Assembly: GCA_013152815.1 (NCBI GenBank)
Contig: JAADFO010000005.1
Span: 1-35,583 of the forward strand
DNA length: 35,583 bases
Direction of reading: 5' to 3'
DNA from: Nanobdellati archaeon
Lineage (GTDB): Archaea > Nanobdellota > Nanobdellia > Woesearchaeales > JAADFO01
A model generated the notes under the pieces. The model worked only from the letters and a program-made list of their open reading frames with translations, searched no databases and was not told the origin of the DNA. Positions 1 through 6,885 of the stretch are shown here, piece by piece (within the stretch, counting starts at the first letter, position 1; the number at the start of each line of letters is the position of its first letter). The position numbers and the translations under genes were made by a program.

Positions 1-104
1 TCACCGAGCTGCTGAAATATTTCCCGCTTGTCCTGGTGACCGACAAGGGACGGATCCGGGGGCTCGTGACCAAATCAGACATCATCCAGAAACTGTATCA
101 TTGA
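1..104 (+). CDS. CBS-domain protein, 3' end only
   Basis: The first 104 bases read open from the window edge to a TGA and give about 33 residues ending in LVTKSDIIQKLYH. A hydrophobic strand (PLVLVTDKGRIRGLVT) followed by a short helix with the pattern G-L-V-T-K-S-D-I is the usual end of a CBS domain, the adenosine-nucleotide-sensing module often found in pairs. The rest of the gene lies outside the window, so any catalytic partner domain (for example IMP dehydrogenase, a transporter or a peptidase) cannot be seen. It converges on the phosphoesterase gene with 47 nt between the two stop codons. The frame is secure; the domain call rests on a short fragment. Confidence 0.6.
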   Translation, partial: TELLKYFPLVLVTDKGRIRGLVTKSDIIQKLYH

Positions 105-151
105 GTGGGCCGAATTCCCTTTCTCTTCCGCTTCTCCTGTCGCTGCCTGTC

Positions 152-862
152 TCATCCCATCCGTCTCTTCAGCTCGCCTACCTTTCCGAACAGGAGGGGC
201 TGGTCGCCCGCGACGAAGACCTCGAAATCGCTGATGTCGTCGAGAAGCGGACTGAGACGCTCTCTCCGAAGGATGTCCTGACCTTCCATGAGAAGATTGA
301 ACGAAGGGAGTACGATGAGGTTCTGTTTCTTGTATGTCCCTTTGAGGAAGCACTTGAAGGTCTCCTTCCTGCCGTTGTCTCTCAGCGTGAGTGCAGGATG
401 TTCATGGCCGATGATGATGACCTTCTTCTTCGTGGGCAATGCCCGGTCTCCGTGCATGAAGCAATAGTTTCCCTGCTCGTATTTCTCGAACACCGGCACG
501 TCGAACTTCTTCGCGATGGGCGGAAGGAACGTGTCGTGGTTCCCTTTGATGAGGATAAGATTGTTCACTTTCGTGTCTAGGAATTCGAACAGTCTCTTGA
601 GATCTCTCCATTCAGAATCTGTTATTTCGCTGAAATCGTCCTTGATGTCGCCGTCGATGATGATGGTCTCGACCGTCCCTGCATGGGCGAGGATGTTCTC
701 CAGACGTGCGAGGGTGAGCTGCATCTGCTGGCCCGGGACCATGATGCCCTGCTTCTGGAGCGACGCCTCATAGCCGATGTGGGTGTCGGCTATGACGAGG
801 ATATGCTCCTTCTCGATGTAGAGGGCGAGGTCGATGATGCGGAGGCCGGGAAGGATATCCAT
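152..862 (-). CDS. SbcD-related archaeal metallophosphoesterase
   Basis: A 236-residue calcineurin-like phosphoesterase. The metal-binding motifs appear in order: DTHIG (Asp26, His28), GDIKDDF near residue 71, GNHD near 106, and GHEHP near 152. This order and length fit the archaeal SbcD-related family (TIGR00024 type), whose members commonly sit beside an Lhr-type helicase, as here. In bacteria a related phosphoesterase travels with Lhr and an ATP-dependent DNA ligase, so a role in DNA repair or end-processing is the usual inference; the substrate is unknown. Transcription follows lhr after a 63-nt gap, but an own TATA-like box lies about 28 nt before the ATG, so it may be expressed independently. 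There is no Mre11/SbcD capping domain, so it is unlikely to be the Rad50 partner itself. Confidence 0.85.
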   Translation of the reverse strand: MDILPGLRIIDLALYIEKEHILVIADTHIGYEASLQKQGIMVPGQQMQLTLARLENILAHAGTVETIIIDGDIKDDFSEITDSEWRDLKRLFEFLDTKVNNLILIKGNHDTFLPPIAKKFDVPVFEKYEQGNYCFMHGDRALPTKKKVIIIGHEHPALTLRDNGRKETFKCFLKGTYKKQNLIVLPSFNLLMEGQDILRRERLSPLLDDISDFEVFVAGDQPLLFGKVGELKRRMG

Positions 863-885
863 GTCGTGATGATGGGAACGCTGCT

Positions 886-895
886 CTTTTATATC
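886..895 (-). promoter_or_regulatory. TATA-like box for the phosphoesterase
   Basis: On the minus strand this reads GATATAAAAG. Its centre is about 28 nt before the ATG at 862, the spacing expected for an archaeal TATA box driving an almost leaderless transcript. It lies inside the short lhr-phosphoesterase spacer. Confidence 0.5.
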
Positions 896-925
896 TTCTG
901 CCCGGTCTCTTCTGCTTGCTTCTTT

Positions 926-3598
926 CTACTTCCTTCTTTTCATCTTCTGTTTTCCTTTCTCCAGTGATATCTTGGCCTGGATCATGCTGTGCATGCGCCG
1001 GAGGAAGTCCATGCGGTCCTCCATGCGGAGCAGGTCGGTGTGGCCCTGGAGGATCAGGTGGAAGGCGAAGGGCGACGGGATGGTCGTGCTGATCTCCCTG
1101 GTCTGTATCTTCCTGTCGTCGATGGCCTGGATGATCTCTCTGGTGTGGTCGATGTCCATGAGGTCCTCAAGGACCTCCCGTCGGGCCTCCTTGAGGATGG
1201 AGAAGTCCTTGCTGATGCGCTTCAGAGCGTTGATGAGGATCTGGGACGATATCTGCTGTCTGCCGACCCTCTTGGTCCTTCCTTTGTAGTTCCGCAGGAT
1301 CATCAGGGAGCGGGTTGCACAATGACGGAACCGTCGTCTCAGCACCTCGCTGCGGTCGATGGCGAACTCCATGAGCAGGTCGAGCTTCTCTGCCTTGAGG
1401 ACCTTCATGGCACCCTTCACCGAGACGGATTTCGGGCTTGCGAGGTAGAACCCGTTGTCCGATATGCCGACCTCCACGTCACGATGCTCAAGGCGGGAGA
1501 ACGCATAGGCCACCGCCCTGCTGAGGCAGTCGTTGACCCGTCTGCCGTAGAGGCTGTGGAAGATGCAGTAGTATCTGCCCTCGTCCCGGTAATGCTCGAT
1601 GATGATCCTCCGGTGGTTGGGTATCTTCGCGTAGTCGTACTGTTCCCTGAAATAGCCGTGGATGGCCTTTGCTCCATTGTCGTCCACCCGGAGATACGAG
1701 TGGATGAACCGGACGATCTCCTCTTCCGGCTCCTCTGCCTTCAGTTTCGCGTCCATGAGCTTCCGGAACTTTCCGATGTCCTGGGCCAGGTCGAAGGAGA
1801 GAGGGAGCATCTCTGAGAACCAGGCAGGGATGGTGGGAGGCCTTCCTGCGCTGGCGACGACCTGGATGGTCATCCCTCTGGAGAACCTGAACTCGTAGCT
1901 TGCCCCTCCGAGCACGAAGACGTCTCCCCGATGCAGCCGTTCCAGGAATCCCTCGTCCAGGGTGCCGATGAGCCGGTCCCCTATCTTCACCCGGACCCTG
2001 GTCTCGTCGGGGATGGTGCCGATGTTGGTCATGTAGATGACCCTGGCCATCTTCCCTCTCCTGCCGATCATCCCGGTCTCCTCGTCCACCCAGATCTTGG
2101 CGTAGATATGCCTCGATTCGAGGGAGGCGTACTCCCCTGACAGGTAGCGGAGCACCTCAAGGAAATCGTGGTAGGGCAGGTCGGCATAGCAGTGGCTGCT
2201 CGTGACCAGTCGGAAGAGGTCGTCCCGGTGGATGGGAGCGGCTATGGCGATCCCATAGATCTGCTGGGCCAGGACGTCCAGGGCATTCTTCGGGATGTGG
2301 ATGCGGTCGATCTTCTTCTCGACGGCGTTCTTCTGGAGGATGGCACATTCCACCAGGTCGTCCTGGTTGGTCACGATGATCCTCGCCTTGACCGTCTCAT
2401 GGAGACGGTGGCCGGCCCTGCCTGCACGCTGGAGGAACCGGGCGACGGATTTGGGAGAGCCGATGCAGATGACCAGGTCGATGTAGCCGATGTCGATGCC
2501 CAGCTCCAAAGAGGTGGAGGTGACGACGGCTTTGAGCTTTCCCTGGCGCAACCCTTCTTCGATGCGGAAGCGGTGTTCCTTGGACAAGGATCCATGATGG
2601 GCGCCGATGGCCCTGGTCTTACCTGCCGGGGCAGGGTCTGGTTCATCTTCGATGTCCACCGGCTCGGTGTAGTTTTTGGGGAAATGGTTCCGCAGATAGT
2701 CCACCACCCGTTCTGTGGCTGCCCTGGTGTTGGTGAAGATGAGCGTCGTCCGGTGCTGCTGGATCAGGTCGTCGATGATCTCATAGCGTTTCCGGTAGGC
2801 TTCCTCATAGGGCGTGTTGATGAGGTCAGGGACAGGGCATATGACCTGGAGGTCCATGTCCTTGATGAACTGGACGTCGATGATGCTGCAGTCTCTCGGC
2901 TGTCCATCCTCGTGGCCGACGAGGAACTTGGCGATCTCTTCGAGCGGCGCGACCGTGGCAGAGAGTCCTACCCTGGTCAGGTGAGGGCAGAGGCGGTGGA
3001 GCCGTTCCACGCTCAGGGACAGGTGGACCCCTCTCTTGTTCTCCGCCAGTGCGTGGATCTCGTCGATGATGAGCCAGTCTGCCTCCTTGAGATGGTCGAT
3101 GAACTTGATGGAAGAGAGTACGATGGCGAGGCTTTCAGGGGTGGTGATGAGGATGTGCGGGGGCTTCTTGAGCATCCGGGTCTTCTCTGCAGGGGTGGTG
3201 TCCCCTGTCCTCACCCCCACCCTGATGCCGAGCTTCTTCCCGGCGATGGCTTCCATCTCCCTGAGCGGCTCCACCAGGTTCTTCTCGATGTCGTTGGATA
3301 ACGCCCGCAGCGGGCTCACATAGATGCAGTAGGTCCGGTCCTGGAGGATGCCCTTGTCGGCAGAGTCGATGAGCTCGTTGAGGATGGAGAGGAAGGCTGT
3401 CAGGGTCTTGGTGGCCCCGGTGGGCGCAGAGACCAGGATGTTCTTCCTGCTGTGTATCTCCATGACCCCGAAGCGCTGGGGGAGCGAGAACTCCTTGAAT
3501 CGGGAGAAGAACCACTTCTTCACGATGGGGTGCAGGATCCGCTCGATCTCTTCTGGCTTGTTGGGCGTCTCTTTGTAGGTTATTCCGGTATTGATCAC
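926..3598 (-). CDS. lhr: Lhr-type superfamily 2 DNA helicase
   Basis: An 890-residue SF2 helicase of the Lhr type. Visible motifs are motif I APTGATKT near residue 60, motif II DEIH near 178, motif III SAT near 212, a second RecA domain with TLIFTNTR, motif V STSLELGIDIG and motif VI QRAGRAGHR near 392. A winged-helix and Lhr-specific C-terminal region follow. Lhr proteins are ATP-dependent 3'-5' helicases that unwind or anneal nucleic acid in repair. Length is normal for the archaeal Lhr core family. The start is GTG (ORF track prints M); no ATG occurs before motif I except at about residue 46, and a TATA box 30 nt upstream supports the GTG. Motif I is odd: the glycine normally before the catalytic lysine (GSGKT) is a threonine (GATKT). 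It probably forms a unit with the downstream phosphoesterase. Confidence 0.93.
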   Translation of the reverse strand: MINTGITYKETPNKPEEIERILHPIVKKWFFSRFKEFSLPQRFGVMEIHSRKNILVSAPTGATKTLTAFLSILNELIDSADKGILQDRTYCIYVSPLRALSNDIEKNLVEPLREMEAIAGKKLGIRVGVRTGDTTPAEKTRMLKKPPHILITTPESLAIVLSSIKFIDHLKEADWLIIDEIHALAENKRGVHLSLSVERLHRLCPHLTRVGLSATVAPLEEIAKFLVGHEDGQPRDCSIIDVQFIKDMDLQVICPVPDLINTPYEEAYRKRYEIIDDLIQQHRTTLIFTNTRAATERVVDYLRNHFPKNYTEPVDIEDEPDPAPAGKTRAIGAHHGSLSKEHRFRIEEGLRQGKLKAVVTSTSLELGIDIGYIDLVICIGSPKSVARFLQRAGRAGHRLHETVKARIIVTNQDDLVECAILQKNAVEKKIDRIHIPKNALDVLAQQIYGIAIAAPIHRDDLFRLVTSSHCYADLPYHDFLEVLRYLSGEYASLESRHIYAKIWVDEETGMIGRRGKMARVIYMTNIGTIPDETRVRVKIGDRLIGTLDEGFLERLHRGDVFVLGGASYEFRFSRGMTIQVVASAGRPPTIPAWFSEMLPLSFDLAQDIGKFRKLMDAKLKAEEPEEEIVRFIHSYLRVDDNGAKAIHGYFREQYDYAKIPNHRRIIIEHYRDEGRYYCIFHSLYGRRVNDCLSRAVAYAFSRLEHRDVEVGISDNGFYLASPKSVSVKGAMKVLKAEKLDLLMEFAIDRSEVLRRRFRHCATRSLMILRNYKGRTKRVGRQQISSQILINALKRISKDFSILKEARREVLEDLMDIDHTREIIQAIDDRKIQTREISTTIPSPFAFHLILQGHTDLLRMEDRMDFLRRMHSMIQAKISLEKGKQKMKRRK

Positions 3599-3624
3599 CC
3601 TGGCCTGCTCTGTAACTTATAACG

Positions 3625-3632
3625 CTTTAAAA
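3625..3632 (-). promoter_or_regulatory. TATA box of lhr
   Basis: On the minus strand this reads TTTTAAAG, centred about 30 nt before the GTG at 3598. The 23-bp dispersed repeat copy R1 lies directly upstream of it, on the BRE side, leaving only a few bases between. Confidence 0.55.
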
Positions 3633-3635
3633 GCC

Positions 3636-3658
3636 TTATGCACGCCATGTCCAGTGGG
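3636..3658. repeat. 23-bp dispersed repeat, copy R1
   Basis: Plus-strand sequence begins TTATGCACGCCATG and ends TCCAGTGGG. It is identical over all 23 bases to copy R3 and differs from copy R2 at two central bases. Identity with R2 continues 6 bases to the left (AAAGCC). It sits just upstream of the lhr TATA box and marks the left edge of the AT-rich island. The core shows an imperfect dyad, TGCAC-N5-GTCCA. Confidence 0.85.
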
Positions 3659-3693
3659 GTGTGCCGGGTTTTGCTCTGTGTTCAAAGAAATAG

Positions 3694-4119
3694 CTATCTG
3701 CCTGCTCTTGATGAGGTGGGAGATAAGATGAACTTTTTTTCATTTTGCTGGAACTTGATGTTGAATTTATCGAAGAATACTTCCCTTCCGAGAAGCGGAT
3801 TATTGTTGAAGTCATCCAGCACCCAGACGGGCATCTGGAAGACGACACGATCATGGCCTTTCTCAATCTTTACAGACACTTTTGATAAGGTCCCTTTGAC
3901 TGTTCCTCCAATACCTGCAACATCCTGCTTTTTTCCACGAAGATCAAGTTCTAGAAGTTCAGCAAAATCTCTTGAGATGACAGGGGTGTCTGCTCCTGAG
4001 TCGATAAGGGCAACTGAAGTGAGTTTCTGTTTACCCGAGAAGGTGAGAGGTATGCATGGTGCATAGACGTTCCCATGATTCTTACGTTCCTGTAGCTTAT
4101 ATCGAAAGTGCATTGTCAT
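3694..4119 (-). CDS. Retropepsin-like aspartyl protease
   Basis: A 141-residue single-domain protein with the aspartyl protease signature ALIDSGADTP (catalytic Asp40, Ser, Gly), a flap-side glycine-rich segment GIGGTVKG, and the second-half signature PLLGREVFFDKFNIKF. These are hallmarks of the retropepsin fold, where two copies must dimerise to form an active site. No signal peptide or membrane segment is visible, so it is probably cytoplasmic. It starts 8 nt after the stop of the DUF5678 gene on the same strand, so the two are almost certainly co-transcribed. Small retropepsin-like genes paired with a DUF5678 gene recur in archaea and bacteria as I recall, but no function is established to my knowledge. 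ATG at 4119 and at 4113 are both possible starts. Composition is more AT-rich than the flanking genes. Confidence 0.82.
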   Translation of the reverse strand: MTMHFRYKLQERKNHGNVYAPCIPLTFSGKQKLTSVALIDSGADTPVISRDFAELLELDLRGKKQDVAGIGGTVKGTLSKVSVKIEKGHDRVVFQMPVWVLDDFNNNPLLGREVFFDKFNIKFQQNEKKFILSPTSSRAGR

Positions 4120-4127
4120 CTTAACAG

Positions 4128-4322
4128 CTAGAATAGCATCGCTTCATTACCTCGTACTTTGGTAATGAACGGGGTGGTCTTGGGTTGCTGTTTTTTTGCT
4201 TTGTTGAAAACTTCTTTTGCTGTCTTTCCAGAGGCAATGACTTTGTTTTGAGATATTGCTACCCATTCGTCTTTGTACTGGCTAAAATCCTCTTTCATGA
4301 AGAACTTGAATTCTTGTTCCAT
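4128..4322 (-). CDS. DUF5678-family small protein
   Basis: The conserved part reads YKDEWVAISQNKVIASGKTA and then a Lys-rich helix and PFITKVRGNEAMLF at the C-terminus, the hallmark of DUF5678 proteins (about 60 residues). The ORF track starts at 4412 (94 aa), but the ATG at 4322 is preferred: it gives the family's usual length (64 aa), has a TATA-like box 35 nt upstream, and the extra 30 residues resemble translated promoter sequence. It is followed after 8 nt of spacer by the retropepsin-like gene. The function is unknown. The small size, tight coupling and presence in an accessory island would fit an antitoxin-like or adaptor role, but nothing in the sequence shows this. Confidence 0.75.
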   Translation of the reverse strand: MEQEFKFFMKEDFSQYKDEWVAISQNKVIASGKTAKEVFNKAKKQQPKTTPFITKVRGNEAMLF

Positions 4323-4353
4323 CTTTTCTCTTTTCAAGAAGAGTCTTTTCACG

Positions 4354-4360
4354 TATATAT
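4354..4360 (-). promoter_or_regulatory. TATA-like box of the DUF5678/protease pair
   Basis: Minus strand ATATATA, centred 35 nt before the ATG at 4322. A second TATA-like box (CTTTATAAAC) lies directly before the alternative ATG at 4412, too close to serve that start, but it could give a longer leader for the 4322 start. Confidence 0.4.
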
Positions 4361-4425
4361 GGTTTTTCGTTGAAAACCCGGAAGAAATCCACTCAATATG
4401 TAACCATTCCATTGTTTATAAAGCC

Positions 4426-4448
4426 TTATGCACGCAGTGTCCAGTGGG
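4426..4448. repeat. 23-bp dispersed repeat, copy R2
   Basis: Same orientation as R1 and R3. It matches R1 at 21 of 23 positions. The two differences fall in the 5-base spacer between the dyad arms (GCAGT instead of GCCAT), while the arms TGCAC and GTCCA are unchanged. It lies in the divergent promoter region between the DUF5678 pair and the 375-aa gene. Confidence 0.8.
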
Positions 4449-4491
4449 TGTTTTGTTTCTGTATAAACTATCGAGTAGTCAACTGCGAAAT

Positions 4492-4500
4492 CTTTATAAA
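4492..4500 (+). promoter_or_regulatory. TATA box of the 375-aa gene
   Basis: CTTTATAAA centred 28 nt before the ATG at 4524, giving a near-leaderless start. Repeat copy R2 ends 43 nt upstream. Confidence 0.6.
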
Positions 4501-4523
4501 TGTAAGATATACTCTCTGTATAT

Positions 4524-5651
4524 ATGTCTGAGCGAATTTTTCAAGCAATGGATGAAGTTGCTTCACAAGGACTAGACGCCATGTTAAAAGAAATTGTGCG
4601 GACAGGCTCTGATGAACACGATTATTCTAAAGTGTGCCAAGCAAAATATCATCTAAAAAGATTAGAATTGGGTTTGCCTGAGATTGTTGATTCAGGAAAA
4701 GATATTGAAGACAGAAAAGATTCTCTGCAACCGTTGAATGACGTAATGAGGCAGTGTAGGGCAGAGGTAGCAGCGCATTACAAAGCAGATGGAATTTTTT
4801 TAGAGGCAGCTCTTAATTTTATTGAAGCTGGAAGACCTAAAGATGCAATTGATATGTTTATTAAGGAAGGTTCTGAGAGATCTTTAGCTGATGCTGCGTT
4901 TTGGGCAGTCGAATCCGGTGTTGATTATAAATTTGGTTTTGACTATAGAATACAAAAAGGAGAAATACGGACAGCTTTTGATGAGTTACATAGAGTAAGC
5001 GACTCTCATGGTATCGGAACAGAAGAAAAACAGCGATGGGGAGAATACCTAACAAGAGCTGCTTACCATGCAGTTGTAGATGGAATAAAAGCTGAAATAG
5101 AAGAACAGGAAGGTCAAAAACCTAAAGGCGAAACAATCTCCCAATTACTTGATGGGAGAGATGCTAAGCTTATTTTTGTATCTGATGGCCATATTGATAA
5201 GAATTTTGTAAACTCGTTAAGGTATGTGAGCGAATCAAGTGACCCTGAAATAATTCAATTGGGAATTGAACTATATGCGTTTCTGGTAAGACATGAAGAA
5301 GAAAAACACATGAAAGAATATTATGAAATAACGGAAATGTATCTGAAAGGAAAATTAACAGGCAGTGATGAATATATTCAATATTTAATTAAAAAAACTG
5401 AAGAAAATCAAACAAATGATGAACTTGATTTTGGTAAGTTTATTGCTGAAAGAGCAGTTGACGTTTTACAATTTCATAAGAAATATGATGCTGCTTTAAA
5501 GGTTGCAGAAAGATTCTTGTCTCCGGAACATAAGACGAGGTTTGCATTGCTTGAAAAATTGGGAGATACTCAAAAGTTGGCCCTTGCCTATAGAGACATT
5601 GATGACCCCATCAGCTATGCTATGGTGGTGTCTGGAAGAACGGGCCAATAA
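4524..5651 (+). CDS. Unrecognised alpha-helical protein (TPR-like), AT-rich
   Basis: I do not recognise this 375-residue protein. It is soluble and charged, without a signal peptide or membrane segment, and nearly all of it looks helical. Segments such as EAALNFIEAGRPKDAIDMFI and YDAALKVAERF resemble single TPR-like helical hairpins, so an alpha-solenoid scaffold is a fair guess. Codons are strongly A/T-ending, unlike the GC-rich housekeeping genes on either side, which suggests recent acquisition. The start is supported by a TATA box 28 nt upstream. Near the 3' end another frame stays open beyond the stop (about 19 residues ending VQGLFLD), so a frameshift may have shortened the C-terminus. 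Confidence 0.75.
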   Translation: MSERIFQAMDEVASQGLDAMLKEIVRTGSDEHDYSKVCQAKYHLKRLELGLPEIVDSGKDIEDRKDSLQPLNDVMRQCRAEVAAHYKADGIFLEAALNFIEAGRPKDAIDMFIKEGSERSLADAAFWAVESGVDYKFGFDYRIQKGEIRTAFDELHRVSDSHGIGTEEKQRWGEYLTRAAYHAVVDGIKAEIEEQEGQKPKGETISQLLDGRDAKLIFVSDGHIDKNFVNSLRYVSESSDPEIIQLGIELYAFLVRHEEEKHMKEYYEITEMYLKGKLTGSDEYIQYLIKKTEENQTNDELDFGKFIAERAVDVLQFHKKYDAALKVAERFLSPEHKTRFALLEKLGDTQKLALAYRDIDDPISYAMVVSGRTGQ

Positions 5652-5787
5652 GAACATCCTGCCTTTCTACGTTCAAGGCCTTTTTCTCGATTGAAACGAA
5701 TCCCTGTTGAATTTCATGGATGTGTAAACGCTTTATCTTGGAGAGACTAAAGCTTTCGAGTAAACGTTCAGGTCTCGCGTTTAGTAT

Positions 5788-5797
5788 CTTTTAAATA
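5788..5797 (+). promoter_or_regulatory. TATA box of the 92-aa gene
   Basis: CTTTTAAATA centred 27 nt before the ATG at 5820. The 168-nt spacer before this gene otherwise holds only a weak inverted repeat, TAAACG at 5761-5766 with CGTTTA about 11 nt further on, which might be an operator or nothing. Confidence 0.55.
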
Positions 5798-5819
5798 TTC
5801 TTCTTGATTTGCTTCTTTC

Positions 5820-6098
5820 ATGAAAGTATGGTATAGGTTACAAGTGTATAAAATGAAAAAAGAATTTGAATATCTTTCTAATGTTTATGCTGCGTTGGAT
5901 GAGACGATTTTAAAACGAGCTCATAAGAAGGAATTAAATCGAATATTTGAGCGATTATCTACAGATTTTCCTGTATTAGAAGAATTGGTTAAAGAGAATA
6001 CCCGTGAAGGATATTTCACTCTTTCAGCAGGTGGAACTGTTTATGACCTTGAAAGCGCCAAAAAACTCTTATCCAGATATCTTGTTCTTGCGGCCTAA
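5820..6098 (+). CDS. Unrecognised 92-aa protein, AT-rich
   Basis: A small basic protein that I do not recognise. Residues 12-60 look helical (KEFEYLSNVYAALDETILK), and the last 30 residues contain a short strand-like stretch (GYFTLSAGGTVYDL) before a final helix. There is no signal peptide or membrane segment. Composition matches the preceding 375-aa gene, so both probably arrived together, but each has its own TATA box. ATG at 5820 fits a near-leaderless mRNA; an internal ATG at 5853 is an alternative. Its stop is 16 nt before repeat copy R3, so this is the last gene of the AT-rich island. Confidence 0.65.
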   Translation: MKVWYRLQVYKMKKEFEYLSNVYAALDETILKRAHKKELNRIFERLSTDFPVLEELVKENTREGYFTLSAGGTVYDLESAKKLLSRYLVLAA

Positions 6099-6114
6099 AC
6101 ATGTATTGCACATA

Positions 6115-6137
6115 TTATGCACGCCATGTCCAGTGGG
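6115..6137. repeat. 23-bp dispersed repeat, copy R3
   Basis: Identical over 23 bases to R1, 2.48 kb away and in the same orientation. It lies between the 92-aa gene and the S19e promoter (TATA box 25 nt downstream) and marks the right edge of the AT-rich island. Confidence 0.85.
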
Positions 6138-6162
6138 ATCTGCTATGTGCATTACCGCAACA

Positions 6163-6170
6163 CTTATAAA
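6163..6170 (+). promoter_or_regulatory. TATA box of the S19e operon
   Basis: CTTATAAA. Transcription would begin near 6190, leaving a leader of about 90 nt before the S19e ATG. That is unusual in this window, where most TATA boxes sit 26-30 nt from the start codon. Confidence 0.6.
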
Positions 6171-6194
6171 CGCTCCCCTGTTCTCAGGATGTAA

Positions 6195-6233
6195 AGCTAC
6201 GATTCATGTAGCTGGTCTAGCGCCGAGAGGCGT
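6195..6233 (+). promoter_or_regulatory. Two hairpins in the S19e leader
   Basis: AGCTAC and GTAGCT pair around a 7-nt loop (6195-6213). Next, CGCC and GGCG pair around a GAGA loop, a GNRA tetraloop (6221-6232, extendable by a G-U pair). Both lie at the predicted 5' end of the operon mRNA. They could form an autoregulatory ribosomal-protein site or a small structured RNA. No box C/D motifs are evident and the segment does not fold as a tRNA. Confidence 0.45.
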
Positions 6234-6281
6234 GACACGATAGATACAACTCACATTCAAAGACCTATTCAAGGTGAAACA

Positions 6282-6884
6282 ATGGCATCAATCTATGACG
6301 TGCCCACTGACCGACTCATACAGCAGACTGCAGAGGAATTGAAGAAGGTCGAGTCCATACGGCCTCCGGTGTGGTCTCCCTATGTCAAGACCGGTGCGCA
6401 TAAGGAACGGCCGCCGGTCCAGAAGGACTGGTGGTATGTCCGGGCAGCGTCGGTCCTGCGGAAGGTGTCTATCCTGGGTCCCATCGGCACGTCAAAGCTC
6501 AAGGCGAAATATGGCGGCAAGAAGAACCGGGGCATGAAGAAGGAGCGTCACTATGACGGTTCGGGTTCCATCACGCGAAAGATCCTCCAGCAGCTGGAAG
6601 CGGCAGGTTTCCTTGCGAAGGAGGAGAAACAGGTCCATCGGGGAAGGAAACTCTCTCCCAAAGGCCATTCTTTCATCGACAAGGTCGCATCATCATTATA
6701 TGTTCCTCCTGTCAAGAAGAAGAAGCAGGTCAAGACGCCTGCAAAATCAGAGGCTCCGAAGGAGGATGTTCCTAAGGATGTTCCTAAGGATGTTCCTAAG
6801 GATGTTCCAGGGGCCACAGACAAGGCTGCTGCTGGAGCAGATGGTGCTTCAGAGAGCAAGCCGGTGAATGATAAGAAAGCGTAA
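6282..6884 (+). CDS. rps19e: Ribosomal protein S19e with a long basic/acidic tail
   Basis: Small-subunit ribosomal protein eS19. Residues 1-145 carry the family features: a start of the type MASIYDVPTDRLI, then KDWWYVRAASVLRKV, the KYGGKKNRG segment, and GSGSITRKILQQLEAAGF, which forms the winged-helix recognition part. Normal archaeal S19e has about 150 residues; this one has 200. The extra 50 residues are low-complexity (KKKKQVKTPAKSEAPKED, then KDVP repeats, then Ala/Asp/Lys), encoded partly by a 12-bp tandem repeat. It is the first gene of a ribosomal operon with PDCD5, L39e and L31e, a gene order typical of archaea. Expression probably starts at the TATA box near 6163, with a structured leader. 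Confidence 0.95.
   Translation: MASIYDVPTDRLIQQTAEELKKVESIRPPVWSPYVKTGAHKERPPVQKDWWYVRAASVLRKVSILGPIGTSKLKAKYGGKKNRGMKKERHYDGSGSITRKILQQLEAAGFLAKEEKQVHRGRKLSPKGHSFIDKVASSLYVPPVKKKKQVKTPAKSEAPKEDVPKDVPKDVPKDVPGATDKAAAGADGASESKPVNDKKA
6762..6809 (+). repeat. 12-bp tandem repeat inside S19e
   Basis: Four units of AAGGATGTTCCT, the first starting GAG and the last ending CCA. They encode the (K/E)DVP repeats of the S19e tail and are in frame, so copy-number change would alter tail length without a frameshift. Confidence 0.9.
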
Positions 6885-6885
6885 G

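Noticed and set aside
2168-3301. 377-aa plus-strand ORF
   Set aside because: Antisense shadow of lhr. The Val/Asp-rich protein shows no domain.
6190-6262. Possible tRNA gene (a TAGCTGGTCTAGCG stretch looks D-arm-like)
   Set aside because: No T-arm consensus, anticodon stem or acceptor pairing can be built around it.
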